Assembly (NCBI RefSeq): GCF_030009775.1
Contig: NZ_JASCTH010000022.1
Coordinates: forward strand, 1-64,000
Reading direction: 5' to 3'
Length of the DNA: 64,000 bases
Origin: Actinoplanes sandaracinus
Lineage (GTDB): Bacteria; Actinomycetota; Actinomycetes; Mycobacteriales; Micromonosporaceae
A program made the translations under genes and the position numbers. The notes below the pieces were generated by a model. It was not told the origin of the DNA and searched no databases. It was given only the letters and a program-made list of their open reading frames with translations. This document shows positions 1 through 8,685 of this stretch, piece after piece. Position 1 is the first letter of the stretch. Every line of letters starts with the position of its first letter.

Positions 1-177
1 AAAAATGTTGCCAAAGGAATCCCTAACCTGCCCACAGTATTACTACCGTTAAGACAAGCCGGGGTATTGCCATAATTGGCACTGGCTTATCAAGCACCCT
101 GTTGAGTTCTCAAAGAACAACCGCACACCATCAAACCGTTCCGCATTCCGCGGCCCGTTCTCCGGGGCACTCGCTCT
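1..177 (-). other. 5' leader of a ribosomal RNA operon (16S gene lies beyond the left edge)
   Basis: Read on the minus strand, this stretch contains the motif TGTTCTTTGAGAACTCAACA (100-119), the hallmark of actinobacterial rRNA leaders just upstream of 16S rRNA, where it belongs to the antitermination and processing region. It follows a strong promoter at 178-206, and the rest of the leader runs to position 1. The 16S gene itself is outside the window, so its presence is inferred from the leader motif and promoter. Confidence 0.8.
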
Positions 178-206
178 ACTTTACTAGGCCTTCTCGGTGT
201 TGTCAA
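178..206 (-). promoter_or_regulatory. Strong sigma-70-type promoter of the rRNA operon
   Basis: On the minus strand there is a perfect -35 TTGACA (201-206), a 17-base spacer and a -10 TAAAGT (178-183). This is the best consensus promoter in the window and sits about 60 bases upstream of the leader motif, as expected for the main rrn promoter. Confidence 0.8.
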
Positions 207-364
207 CCGGTTTCTCCCGGTTGGCCCCGATCTGCCCTAGTATCCCCCGCGCTCAGCGCACGACCAGGTCGTGATCTCAGTTCAGAGGATTTGGCAGGAC
301 GGCCGCTGCGAGTCTGTGTTGCTTTGACTCGCTTGCCTCGCCCGTTTCCCTGCCGGCTCGCAAA

Positions 365-394
365 ACATTACCCGCTGGTTTCCCGCAGCTCCAA
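365..394 (-). promoter_or_regulatory. Candidate upstream rRNA promoter
   Basis: A minus-strand -35-like TTGGAG (389-394), an 18-base spacer and -10-like TAATGT (365-370) lie upstream of the main rrn promoter. Actinobacterial rRNA operons usually have several tandem promoters, so this is a reasonable second one, but the match is weaker. The remaining gap 207-446 shows no coding potential. Confidence 0.45.
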
Positions 395-446
395 ATCGGG
401 GGTCACCCTGAGAAGTTTCCGCAGGTCAACACCTGCGGATCGCCCA

Positions 447-1364
447 TCAGGGGCGGCGTACCTCGACGAGGCCGTCCCGGACCCGGACCGGCAGAACCGG
501 CTGATCGTTGCCGGCCGGGCCGTGCACCACCGCTCCGTCGGAGAGACGGAAGGTGCTTCCGTGCCACGGGCACACCACACAACCGTCCGACAGGTCGCCC
601 TCGCTGAGTGGTCCCCCCTCGTGCGAGCAACGGTCGATCAGCGCGGTCACCTGATCGCCCTGACGGTAGAGAAGAACGGCGACGTCGCCGACCCGGCGGG
701 CGGCCGGCTTGCCGTCGGGCAGCGAGGAGAGCGACCCCGCCACGGTCCACTCCTCCGGCACGCGAGCGACCTCGGGCGCGGCGTGGCTGACGCCGCCGCC
801 CTGCGCGTACGAGAGATGCCCTCCCAGGAAGGCGCCGGTTCCCGCGACCGACAGCCCGGCGAAAGCGAGGGCCTTGCCCGCAGTGGCGCGCCCGGTGAGC
901 CGGGCCACCAGGGATCCCGCGTACAGGCCGACGGCAACGGTGTTGGCGGCGGCGTGGACGAGCCCGACGCGCCGCCGGTCCTTGGTCATCTCCGACCAGT
1001 CGACGAGTCCGGCCATCACCGCGGGCGCCACCCCGGCGAGTCCCGCGGCGATCAGCGCGGTCACCGCCCGGTCCCCCGAGGAAGCCGGCGCGGAGCCGGA
1101 GCGGAATCCGGAGAGGGAGCCGAAGCGGGACCTGGAAGGAGAGCCTGACCGAGACGGGAGCAGGTCGAGGACCGCCGCGGAGATGAACGCGCCGACCGGA
1201 ACCTGCACCAGAACGGGATGGAGCGGATGCCCCAGCCACTTGCCGTGCAGGAGATCGCGCAGAGGTCGCGGCCGCACCGTGGCCGAGACCGCCGCCTGAA
1301 GTCTGTCGCTGGCGCCGTCGAGGGCGTGCGCCTGTTCGAGCCGGGTGAGTACCTGCCGCAACAT
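447..1364 (-). CDS. Rieske [2Fe-2S] protein with N-terminal DUF2231-like membrane domain
   Basis: A 305-residue protein. The N-terminal part (about residues 40-190) carries hydrophobic helices and the GHPLHPVLVQVPVGAF signature of DUF2231 membrane proteins. The C-terminal 100 residues form a Rieske domain with both cluster-binding motifs, CSHEGG and CPWHGS (Cys-x-His and Cys-x2-His). It probably passes electrons to or from a membrane partner, but the substrate is unknown. An odd Ser/Arg/Gly-rich segment around residues 70-95 (1080-1160) is built from imperfect short repeats and looks like an expansion between two helices. The start is ATG. It is followed at the 3' end by the rRNA promoter region on the same strand. 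Confidence 0.85.
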   Translation of the reverse strand: MLRQVLTRLEQAHALDGASDRLQAAVSATVRPRPLRDLLHGKWLGHPLHPVLVQVPVGAFISAAVLDLLPSRSGSPSRSRFGSLSGFRSGSAPASSGDRAVTALIAAGLAGVAPAVMAGLVDWSEMTKDRRRVGLVHAAANTVAVGLYAGSLVARLTGRATAGKALAFAGLSVAGTGAFLGGHLSYAQGGGVSHAAPEVARVPEEWTVAGSLSSLPDGKPAARRVGDVAVLLYRQGDQVTALIDRCSHEGGPLSEGDLSDGCVVCPWHGSTFRLSDGAVVHGPAGNDQPVLPVRVRDGLVEVRRP

Positions 1365-1441
1365 GTCTTGGGCCGTTCCCGGCGAGGCTCGGGTGAAACC
1401 CGGGCCGGGAAGAAACCCCGGCCCGGAATTTCCGAGGGCTG

Positions 1442-2806
1442 TCAGAGGGTCTTCAGGACGTCGCCGATGCCGCGATGGAACGTCGGGTACGCCCAGATCT
1501 GGCTGAGCATCGTCGTGAGAGGAACCTCCGCGTGCACCGCGACAGCGAGCGCGCCGATCATCTCGCCGCCGGACGGGCCCGCGGTGGTGGCGCCGACCAG
1601 CACGCCCCGGCCGGCGTCGGCGATGACCTTGATGAAGCCCTCGTTGCCGGGGCCATGGACGAAGCCGCGTGAGGTGGCGGAGAGCGGGACCTGGCCGACG
1701 CGTACGTCGATGCCGGCGTCGCGGGCCTGCTGCTCGGTGAGGCCGACGGCGCCGATCTCGGGGTCGAGGAAGGTGACACGGGGGCGGGCACGGTAGTCGG
1801 CGCCGGGTCCCCCCTGGCCGAGGATGTCGCGCACGGCGATGTCGGCCTCGTACATGGCCATGTGGGTGAAGGCGCCGTTGCCGGTGACGTCCCCGACGGC
1901 CCAGATGCCGTCGGCGGCGCGCATCCGGTCGTCGGTGGTGAGGAACCTGGCGGACGGGTCGAGTCCGACCGTCTCCAGGCCGAGGTCACGCAGGCGGGCC
2001 GTCCGCCCGGTGGCGACGAGGAGTTTCTCGCCGGTGACGGTGCTGCCGTCGGTGAGTTCCACCGCGAAGGCGGCGCCCGGGGTGTAGGAGACGCGGGCGG
2101 CGTGGACGCCGGTGCGGAGTGTGACGCCGTCGGCGGTCAGGACCTGGGCGGCCACCGATGAGGACTCGGGTTCCTCCATGGCGAGCACCCGGCCGGAGCC
2201 TTCGACGATCGTGACCTGGACCCCGAAGCGGGCGTACGCCTGGGCGAACTCGCAGCCGATCGCGCCACCGCCGAGGACGATCAGCGAGGCGGGCAGGGTG
2301 GCGGCTTCGACGGCTTCCCGGTTGGTCCAGTACGGCGTACCGGCGAGCCCGTCGATCGGCGGGATGAACGCCGCGGTGCCGGTGGCGATGACGAGCCCCC
2401 GGGCGGCGGCGTACTCCTGGTCGCCGGCCCGCACGCGGCCGGGCCCGGTGATGGTGGCCGTACCCCGTACGAAATCGGCGCCCTTGTCGGTGAGCCGGTC
2501 GACAGCGACCTTGTCGTTCCAGTCGTCGGTAGCCTCGTCGCGGATCCGCCGTGCGACGGGGGCCCAGTCGGGTTGCACGGTGGAGGCGCCGGCGAGGCCG
2601 GGGATGCGGCGCGCCTCGGCGAGGGCCGCACCGGCCCGGACCATCATCTTCGTCGGGATGCACCCCCAGTACGGGCATTCACCGCCGACCAGGTTGTGTT
2701 CCACCCCGACCACGTCGAGCCCGGCCGCGGCGAGCCGCCCGGCCGCCTCCTCACCGCCCACGCCGAGTCCGATGACCACCACGTCCACGTTCCGCACGTC
2801 GCCCAT
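1442..2806 (-). CDS. Class I pyridine nucleotide-disulfide oxidoreductase (FAD-dependent)
   Basis: A 454-residue flavoprotein of the dihydrolipoamide dehydrogenase/mercuric reductase type. Visible features are an N-terminal FAD-binding GLGVGGEEAA segment, the redox-active disulfide in GGECPYWGCIPTK (Cys-x4-Cys), an NAD(P)-binding GGGAIGCEFA segment near residue 180, the GDVTGNGAFTH FAD motif, and a C-terminal dimerisation domain with FHRGIGDVL. The length fits the family. The C-terminal His-x4-Glu pair of true lipoamide dehydrogenases is not evident, so the substrate is open. The adjacent Rieske gene on the same strand (78-base gap) suggests a possible redox pair. Confidence 0.85.
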   Translation of the reverse strand: MGDVRNVDVVVIGLGVGGEEAAGRLAAAGLDVVGVEHNLVGGECPYWGCIPTKMMVRAGAALAEARRIPGLAGASTVQPDWAPVARRIRDEATDDWNDKVAVDRLTDKGADFVRGTATITGPGRVRAGDQEYAAARGLVIATGTAAFIPPIDGLAGTPYWTNREAVEAATLPASLIVLGGGAIGCEFAQAYARFGVQVTIVEGSGRVLAMEEPESSSVAAQVLTADGVTLRTGVHAARVSYTPGAAFAVELTDGSTVTGEKLLVATGRTARLRDLGLETVGLDPSARFLTTDDRMRAADGIWAVGDVTGNGAFTHMAMYEADIAVRDILGQGGPGADYRARPRVTFLDPEIGAVGLTEQQARDAGIDVRVGQVPLSATSRGFVHGPGNEGFIKVIADAGRGVLVGATTAGPSGGEMIGALAVAVHAEVPLTTMLSQIWAYPTFHRGIGDVLKTL

Positions 2807-2900
2807 GGTTGCCAGCTAACCATTGGGAGGTTTCCTCATGTGGACCGTGACGCGGCCGATTCAGGACCGTCGCGGAAGCGGGAACACCGGGTTCGGTGTG

Positions 2901-2928
2901 GTGGCGGGCGTTGGCTGGCGCCCGCCAC
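2901..2928. terminator. Hairpin between photolyase and oxidoreductase genes
   Basis: A perfect 10-base inverted repeat (GTGGCGGGCG / CGCCCGCCAC) with an 8-base loop lies 120 bases downstream of the photolyase stop codon. There is no clear U tract, so termination is plausible but not certain. Confidence 0.45.
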
Positions 2929-3046
2929 CTTCCCGGGACACTCCCCGCGCACTCACCCGGGAGAGACCGCGGGCCCCGCCGGAAGAACGTTTGACGGACG
3001 CAACCGCCGACGGGCCCCGCTCCCGTCCGGTAGACCGGACGGAGAA

Positions 3047-4372
3047 TCAGTCGCGCAGCCAGACCGCCTCGTCCCGGTGTGACTCGAGCGGTCCGGGGTA
3101 GTCGAGCCCGCGGCGTTCCGGTTCGGGCAGGCGCCAGGGCTGATGCACCGCGGCGCCGTCGATTCCCTTCAATTCCGGTACGTAGCGACGAACGTACACG
3201 CCTTCCGCATCGAATCGGAGCGCTTGACGGATCGGGTTGAAGCGTCGGTACGGCCTGGTGTCGTTGCCGGTGCCGGCCGTCCACTGCCAGTTCCCGGAGT
3301 TGTTCGGCACGTCGCCGTCGAGGAGCCAGCGGAAGAACCAGGCCACTCCGAGCCGCCAGTCGATGCCGAGGTGCTTGGTCAGGAACGCCGCGGTGATCAG
3401 CCGGGCCCGGTTGTGCATCCAGCCCTCGTCGCGGAGCTGGCGCATGCCGGCGTCGACGATCGGCACTCCGGTGAGCCCGTCCCGCCAGTGCTGGAGGGCG
3501 TCCTCGTCGTGACGCCAGTCCCGATCTCCGGCGGGACGCAGCGGCTCGGTGGAGAGTTTCGGGAAGACCCGGGCGACCTGGTAGTAGAAATCCCGCCAGC
3601 AGAGCTGGCGGACGAAGGCGTCGGCGTCACGGGAGCGGGCCGCCTCGGCGACGGCCAGCGGGGAGAGACAACCCCAGCGGAGGTACGGGCTGAGCCGGCT
3701 CGTGCCGTCTCCGGGTAGATCGTTGTGCGCGTCCTCGTACCCCTCGATGTCGTTGCTCGTCCACATGGCGAGCCGCCGGCGTGCCGGGGTCTCACCGCCC
3801 TCGGCGGCGTGGGGTGAGGCGCCGGCCGGAAGGGTCGGCAGGTGTCCCGGGCTTAGGCCGTCGGGCAGGGTGATCCGCTCCGGAGTCGGCGCCGCGCTGC
3901 GCCATGGGGCCTTCGACCAGGCACGATGGTAGGGGCTGAAGACCTTGTAGCAGTCGCCGCCGCCGCCCGGGCGGACCGCTCCGGGTGCGACGACGGTGAG
4001 GCCCGGGTGGAGTTCGAGGGCGATGCGGTGGCGTTCGCACTCGTCGGCGAGGCGGCGTTCGCGGCGGCGGGCGTAGCCGCTGACGTCGGCTGCCAGGTGG
4101 ATCGTCCCGGCGCCGGTGTCGCGGGCGACCCGGATCGTCTCGGCGACCGGGTCACCGTTGCGCACGATCAGGTCGCCGCCGCGCTTCCGGAGTCGTTCGC
4201 CGAGGTCGGCGAGGCTCTGGTGGAGGAAGCGGGAGCGGTTCGGCGAGATGTCGGCCAGGCCCGGGTCGAGGACGTAGAGGGGCACCACCCGGTCCTCGGC
4301 GCAGGCCGCGGCGAGCGCCGGGTTGTCGTGCACGCGCAGGTCCCGGGTGAACAGGACGACCGCGGCGCCCAT
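3047..4372 (-). CDS. phrB: Deoxyribodipyrimidine photolyase
   Basis: A 441-residue DNA photolyase, which repairs UV-induced cyclobutane pyrimidine dimers using blue light and FAD. The N-terminal antenna-binding domain starts with VVLFTRDLRVHDNPAL. The C-terminal FAD domain has RLSPYLRWGCLS, WRDFYYQ, GVPIVDAGMRQL, MHNRARL and a DGDVPNNSGNWQW-type segment that includes residues of the tryptophan electron-transfer chain. Its ATG overlaps the stop codon of crtB (TGATG), so the two are translationally coupled. A photolyase inside a carotenoid operon is a recurring theme in actinobacterial light-response clusters. Confidence 0.95.
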   Translation of the reverse strand: MGAAVVLFTRDLRVHDNPALAAACAEDRVVPLYVLDPGLADISPNRSRFLHQSLADLGERLRKRGGDLIVRNGDPVAETIRVARDTGAGTIHLAADVSGYARRRERRLADECERHRIALELHPGLTVVAPGAVRPGGGGDCYKVFSPYHRAWSKAPWRSAAPTPERITLPDGLSPGHLPTLPAGASPHAAEGGETPARRRLAMWTSNDIEGYEDAHNDLPGDGTSRLSPYLRWGCLSPLAVAEAARSRDADAFVRQLCWRDFYYQVARVFPKLSTEPLRPAGDRDWRHDEDALQHWRDGLTGVPIVDAGMRQLRDEGWMHNRARLITAAFLTKHLGIDWRLGVAWFFRWLLDGDVPNNSGNWQWTAGTGNDTRPYRRFNPIRQALRFDAEGVYVRRYVPELKGIDGAAVHQPWRLPEPERRGLDYPGPLESHRDEAVWLRD

Positions 4373-5259
4373 CAGGCAGCCAGCTGGACCGGGGTGCCGG
4401 GCCGGGTGAGCAGGCTGCGAACGGCGACGGCGGCGCGGCGGCGGTTGGGGACGGTGGCCCGGCGGGCGAAGACGTCGTAGTCGGCCGCCTCGATCTCGTC
4501 GAGGATGCCGCCGTAGAGCTGGAACGCGGTCCGCATGCAGGCCTGCGAGGCGGGTTCGAGCAGGGGGATGCCGGGGGCGGCCAGCGCGTAGTGATCGCGG
4601 GCCCGGGCCACCTCCGCCTTGATCAGCTCTTTGATCGCCGGGGTGGCGACGCGCTGCTGGAGGATCCGGCGGGTGACGCCGAACTCGGCGAGGTGCTCCC
4701 CGGGCAGGTAGATCCGGCCGCGGTCGAGGTCTTCGGCGACGTCCCGCACGAAGTTGGTGAGCTGGAAGGCGATGCCCAGCTGGCGGGCCGGTTCGCGGGC
4801 GGCGGCCGGGTCGGAGGAGCCGAGGATCGGCAGCATCATGGTGCCGATCACGGCGGCCGACCCATCCATGTAGTCGAGTAGATCGTCGTATCGGGGGTAG
4901 GCGGTGACGGTGAGGTCCATCGCCATGCTCCGCAGGAACTTCTCGAAGTCGTCCAGATCAAGGCCGAAGACCGCGATGGTGTGCAGAACCGCCGGCAGCA
5001 GCGGGTCGTCGACGGGCTCGCCGCGCAGCCCGGCGAGGAACCGCTCGGACCACTCGGTGAGCACGACAGCGCGCTCGGCGGAGGGACGGGACTCGGTCCG
5101 ATCGACGATTTCGTCCGCATATCGAGTGAATCCATAGAGGGCGTGCACATGCCGCCGCTTCCACGCCGGTAGCAACCGGGTCGCGAGGTAGTAGGTCCGT
5201 CCGTGCTCGCGGTGCAGTTCGCGGCAGCGCTCGTAGGCAGCCGCCAGATCGGTTTCCAT
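4372..5259 (-). CDS. crtB: Phytoene synthase
   Basis: A 295-residue squalene/phytoene synthase that condenses two GGPP molecules into phytoene, the first committed carotenoid step. Both Asp-rich motifs are visible: YADEIVD near residue 55 and NFVRDVAEDLDRGRIYLP near residue 170. I chose the ATG at 5259 because GGAGG lies seven bases upstream. A TTG at 5283 would add eight residues but has no ribosome binding site. The stop overlaps the start of phrB. It is divergent from crtE with 76 bases between them. Confidence 0.95.
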   Translation of the reverse strand: METDLAAAYERCRELHREHGRTYYLATRLLPAWKRRHVHALYGFTRYADEIVDRTESRPSAERAVVLTEWSERFLAGLRGEPVDDPLLPAVLHTIAVFGLDLDDFEKFLRSMAMDLTVTAYPRYDDLLDYMDGSAAVIGTMMLPILGSSDPAAAREPARQLGIAFQLTNFVRDVAEDLDRGRIYLPGEHLAEFGVTRRILQQRVATPAIKELIKAEVARARDHYALAAPGIPLLEPASQACMRTAFQLYGGILDEIEAADYDVFARRATVPNRRRAAVAVRSLLTRPGTPVQLAA

Positions 5260-5335
5260 CCCGGGTCCTCCGGTCACATTCAAAATCGACGCACGAATCG
5301 ACGCAACTTCAAGAAGTTAGGGTACGGTACTGAGC
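5260..5335. promoter_or_regulatory. Divergent crtB/crtE control region with 9-base direct repeats
   Basis: This 76-base region must hold both divergent promoters. It contains a direct repeat ATCGACGCA at 5285-5293 and 5297-5305, a 12-base period. A TACGGT at 5323-5328 sits seven bases before the crtE GTG, compatible with a leaderless crtE transcript, and no Shine-Dalgarno sequence is seen for crtE. Direct repeats are the kind of site bound by CarH/LitR-type MerR regulators, and such a gene lies at 8675. That link is inference. Confidence 0.5.
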
Positions 5336-6406
5336 GTGGCCAATCACACCCTCGAGGGAAATCGCCTCGAAGCGATCCCTCGCCAGCCGGTCTCGCACCG
5401 GGCGCTGATCGGCGCCGTCGAGGGCACGCTGGCCGACTTCCTCGCCTGCCAGATCGCCGCCCTCGACACCGTCGACCCCGCGCTCGGGGGCTTTGCCCGG
5501 ACCGCCCGTGACCTGGTCATGGCCGGCGGCAAGCGGATCAGGCCGACGTTCGCGTACTGGGGCTGGCGCGGCGTCGTCGGCGCCGCCGAACCGGTCGAGG
5601 GCGTCTTACCCGCTCTCGGCGCTCTTGAACTCATGCACACGTTCGCGCTGGTGCACGACGACCTGATGGATCGCTCCGCCACCCGGCGGGGGCGTCCCAC
5701 CGCTCACCGCCTCTTCGCCGCCCAGCACGGCGACCGGTTCGGTGACTCGGCCGCGATCCTGGTCGGTGACCTCTGCCTGGTCTGGGCCGACCAGCTGCTG
5801 GCGCGGGCGGCGCTGCCGGCGACCACCCTGCTGGAGGTCCGCGCCCGTTACGACCACATGCGGGTCGAAGCGGTCGCCGGCCAGTACCTCGACGTGCTCG
5901 GGGAGACCGACCCGGCGTCCTGGTCGGTGGAACGGGCGCTGCTCGTCGCCCGGCACAAGACGGCCAGTTACACGGTGCAGTGGCCGCTCGGTTTCGGCCT
6001 GGCTCTCGCGTCGTCGGTCCGTGCCGACCTCGACGAGGCCTACCGGGTCTACGGCCTCGCCGTCGGTGAGGCCTTCCAGCTGCGTGACGATCTGCTCGGC
6101 GTCTACGGCGATCCGGCGGTCACCGGCAAACCGGCCGGCGACGACCTGCGCACCGGCAAGCCCACCACCCTGCTCATGCTGGCCCGGCAGCTCGCCACCG
6201 GCGCGCAGCTCGACGAGCTCGCCGCGGCGGGCACCACCCGGCAGGCGGAGATCATCGCAGCGACCGGGGCGCCGGCCCAGGTCGAGGAGATGATCCGGGC
6301 CAGAGTCGAGGAGGGTGTCGCGGCGATCGCCGAGGCCCCGGTCCGGTCCGACGCACGCGCCGCCCTGATCGAGTTGGCTACGGCAGCCACGCACCGCCCG
6401 GCATGA
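5336..6406 (+). CDS. crtE: Polyprenyl (geranylgeranyl) diphosphate synthase
   Basis: A 356-residue all-alpha prenyltransferase of the IspA/IdsA family. The first Asp-rich motif is DDLMD (from residue 108) and the second is DDLLG in QLRDDLLGVYGDP. The GGKRIRP isopentenyl diphosphate-binding motif is present. It should extend short allylic diphosphates to C20 GGPP for CrtB. The start is GTG without a visible ribosome binding site. It opens the plus-strand half of the carotenoid cluster, 46 bases upstream of crtI. Confidence 0.92.
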   Translation: MANHTLEGNRLEAIPRQPVSHRALIGAVEGTLADFLACQIAALDTVDPALGGFARTARDLVMAGGKRIRPTFAYWGWRGVVGAAEPVEGVLPALGALELMHTFALVHDDLMDRSATRRGRPTAHRLFAAQHGDRFGDSAAILVGDLCLVWADQLLARAALPATTLLEVRARYDHMRVEAVAGQYLDVLGETDPASWSVERALLVARHKTASYTVQWPLGFGLALASSVRADLDEAYRVYGLAVGEAFQLRDDLLGVYGDPAVTGKPAGDDLRTGKPTTLLMLARQLATGAQLDELAAAGTTRQAEIIAATGAPAQVEEMIRARVEEGVAAIAEAPVRSDARAALIELATAATHRPA

Positions 6407-6452
6407 TGTCCCCCTCTTCCTCCCCTCTTCTGCGCAGCCTTGGAGCCGTGAC

Positions 6453-7973
6453 GTGCGAACTGTGACCGGACCCACCGACCATGTAGTCGTCGTCGGTGCC
6501 GGCCTGGGCGGCCTGGCCTGCGCGCTGCACCTGGCCGCCGCCGGGCGCCAGGTCACCGTCGTCGAGCGGGAGCCGGTCCCCGGCGGCCGGGCCGGGCGGC
6601 TGGCGGCCGGCGGGTACGAGTTCGACACCGGCCCGACCGTGCTCACCATGCCCGAACTGATCGCCGAACCGCTCGCGGCCGTCGGCGAGAAACTCAGCGA
6701 CTGGCTGGAACTGACGCCCCTCGACCCGGCATACCGGGCGTACTACCCGGACGGCTCGACGCTTGACGTGCGCACCGACACCACCCGGATGGCGGCCGAG
6801 ATCGCCCGGGTCTGCGGCGCCCGCGAGGCTGACGGATATCTGCGCTTCGTCGACTTCACCCGGCGGCTCTGGCAGCTCGAACGCGACAACTTCATCGACC
6901 GGAACCTGGACAGCCCGCTCGATCTGCTCAACCTGAACCTGCTGAAGCTGCTCGGGATGGGCGCGTTCCGGCGGTTGCAGCCGAAGATCGACGACTACTT
7001 CCGCGATCCCCGTACCCAGCGGATCTTCTCCTTCCAGGCGATGTACGCCGGCTTGGCGCCGCACGACGCGCTGGCCATCTACGCCGTCATCGCGTACCTC
7101 GACTCGGTCGCCGGGGTCTACTTCCCGAAGGGCGGCATGCACGCCGTGCCGAAGGCTTTGGCGGGCGCCGCCGAGAAGCACGGCGTCACGTTCCGCTACG
7201 ACACCACGATCGAGAAGGTCACCACCGCGAACGGCCGCGCGACCGGCGTGCTGACCTCCGACGGCGAACACATACGGGCTGACGTGGTGGTCCTCAACCC
7301 GGACCTCCCGGTCGCCTACCGCGACCTGCTCCCACCGCGACGCCGCCTCCGGCGGCTGCGTTACTCACCGTCATGCGTGGTCCTGCACATCGGTTCCCGT
7401 CAGGCCTATTCCAAGATCGCCCACCACAACATCCATTTCGGTACGGCGTGGAAGGGCACCTTCGACGAGGTGATCCGTAAGGGTCTCCTGATGAGCGACC
7501 CGTCCCTGCTCGTGACGAACCCGAGCCACACCGACCCCTCGGCCGCGCCCGACGGCCGGCAGACCTACTACGTGCTCGCGCCCACCCCCAACCTCGAAGC
7601 CGGTCCCATCGACTGGCGCGGCGGCATGGACGAGCGCTATGCCGACGAGCTGATGCGCGTCCTGGAGACGCGCGGCTACATCGGCTTCCGGGACGGCGTC
7701 GAGGTGCAGCGGATCATCACGCCCGCCGACTGGGCCGACCAGGGCATGGCCGCCGGCACACCCTTCGCCGCCGCGCACAGCTTCACGCAGACCGGGCCGT
7801 TCCGTCCGTCCAACCTGCACCCCGGCATCCCGAACGTGGTCTTCACCGGCAGCGGGACACAGCCCGGAGTCGGCGTCCCGATGGTGCTGATCTCCGGAAA
7901 GCTGGCCGCCACCCGGATCACCGGTGGCTCGGCGGTCTCCGGCGGCGCCCCGATCGCCGGCGGTGTCTCATGA
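6453..7973 (+). CDS. crtI: Phytoene desaturase
   Basis: A 506-residue FAD-dependent CrtI-type desaturase that introduces double bases of conjugation into phytoene, giving neurosporene or lycopene. The N-terminal dinucleotide-binding motif is VVVGAGLGGLACALHLAAAG followed by the GGRAGRL signature. The C-terminal FAD motif is present as GSGTQPGVGVPMVLISG. The start is GTG with GGAG upstream. Its 3' end lies in a 53-base tandem duplication that also contains the start of idi. Confidence 0.93.
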   Translation: MRTVTGPTDHVVVVGAGLGGLACALHLAAAGRQVTVVEREPVPGGRAGRLAAGGYEFDTGPTVLTMPELIAEPLAAVGEKLSDWLELTPLDPAYRAYYPDGSTLDVRTDTTRMAAEIARVCGAREADGYLRFVDFTRRLWQLERDNFIDRNLDSPLDLLNLNLLKLLGMGAFRRLQPKIDDYFRDPRTQRIFSFQAMYAGLAPHDALAIYAVIAYLDSVAGVYFPKGGMHAVPKALAGAAEKHGVTFRYDTTIEKVTTANGRATGVLTSDGEHIRADVVVLNPDLPVAYRDLLPPRRRLRRLRYSPSCVVLHIGSRQAYSKIAHHNIHFGTAWKGTFDEVIRKGLLMSDPSLLVTNPSHTDPSAAPDGRQTYYVLAPTPNLEAGPIDWRGGMDERYADELMRVLETRGYIGFRDGVEVQRIITPADWADQGMAAGTPFAAAHSFTQTGPFRPSNLHPGIPNVVFTGSGTQPGVGVPMVLISGKLAATRITGGSAVSGGAPIAGGVS

Positions 7974-8040
7974 CCGCACGCCCGCCCGTCTCCGGCGGCG
8001 CCTCGACCCCCGGCGGTGTCTCATGACCGCACACCCGTCC
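7935..8040. repeat. 53-base tandem duplication spanning the crtI stop / idi start
   Basis: Unit 1 is 7935-7987 and unit 2 is 7988-8040. Both run from GTCTCCGGCGGCGCC through GGCGGTGTCTCATGACCGCAC with few differences. Each copy contains TCATGACC. In unit 1 the TGA of this ATGA ends crtI. In unit 2 the ATG at 8023 is the in-frame idi start. Because 53 is not a multiple of three, only the second ATG reads into idi. Confidence 0.85.
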
Positions 8041-8685
8041 GTGCGCCCTCGCTCGCGTGAGGGCGACCTGGTCGAACTCGTCGACGATCGCGGAGCCGTC
8101 ACGGGCGCCGCCACGGTCCTGGACGCGCACGAGGCTCCGGGCATGCTGCACCGGGCCTTCTCCGTCTTCCTGCGCGACTCCACCGGGCGAGTGCTGTTGC
8201 AGCAGCGTGCGGCGGTGAAGACACGGTTCCCGCTGCGCTGGGGGAACACCTGCTGCGGACATCCCGCCCCCGGCGAGGAGGTCACCATCTCGGCGGCCCG
8301 GCGCCTCGTGGAGGAACTGGGCATCGACGGGGCCACACTGCGCGAGGTCGGCGTCTACGTGTACTTCGCGGAGGACCCGGTGACCGGTCGTGTCGAGCGG
8401 GAGTACGACCACGTGCTCCTCGGGGACCTGCCGGACGGGGCCGAGCCGCAACCGGACCCCGGCGAGGTGGCCCAGCTGCGATGGGTTTCGGTCACCGAAC
8501 TGCAGGAGGCCCTGGGTACGTCGCCCACCGCGTACGCCCCCTGGCTCGAAGGGGTGACCCGGCGTCTCGCCGAACACCTGAACGCCCAGCCCTCAGCCGC
8601 CGAAGCCACCTCAGGGCCTACGGCCGTCGAAGCCGCCCCGCGGCCCTCGGCCTTCCAGGCGCCGGAGCGGCCGGGTGACAACTAG
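8023..8685 (+). CDS. idi: Isopentenyl-diphosphate delta-isomerase (type 1, Nudix fold)
   Basis: A 220-residue type 1 IPP isomerase that interconverts IPP and DMAPP. The family signature is clear: LLQQRAAVKTRFPLRWGNTCCGHP (catalytic Cys in the NTCCGHP motif), a Nudix-like ARRLVEELGI segment and the later EYDHVLLG segment with a metal/catalytic Glu. ATG 8023 is taken as the start because homologous sequence begins a few residues later. The reading frame stays open upstream to 7924 only because of the tandem duplication. The C-terminal 35 residues are Ala/Pro-rich and not part of the fold. Confidence 0.93.
   Translation: MTAHPSVRPRSREGDLVELVDDRGAVTGAATVLDAHEAPGMLHRAFSVFLRDSTGRVLLQQRAAVKTRFPLRWGNTCCGHPAPGEEVTISAARRLVEELGIDGATLREVGVYVYFAEDPVTGRVEREYDHVLLGDLPDGAEPQPDPGEVAQLRWVSVTELQEALGTSPTAYAPWLEGVTRRLAEHLNAQPSAAEATSGPTAVEAAPRPSAFQAPERPGDN

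Noticed and set aside
5606..6649. 347-codon minus-strand frame opposite crtE
   Set aside because: Shadow of crtE and the crtI start; low-complexity and no start context.
8023..8685. Treating idi as starting at 7924
   Set aside because: The extra residues come from the 53-base duplication overlapping crtI in another frame. The family N-terminus begins after ATG 8023.
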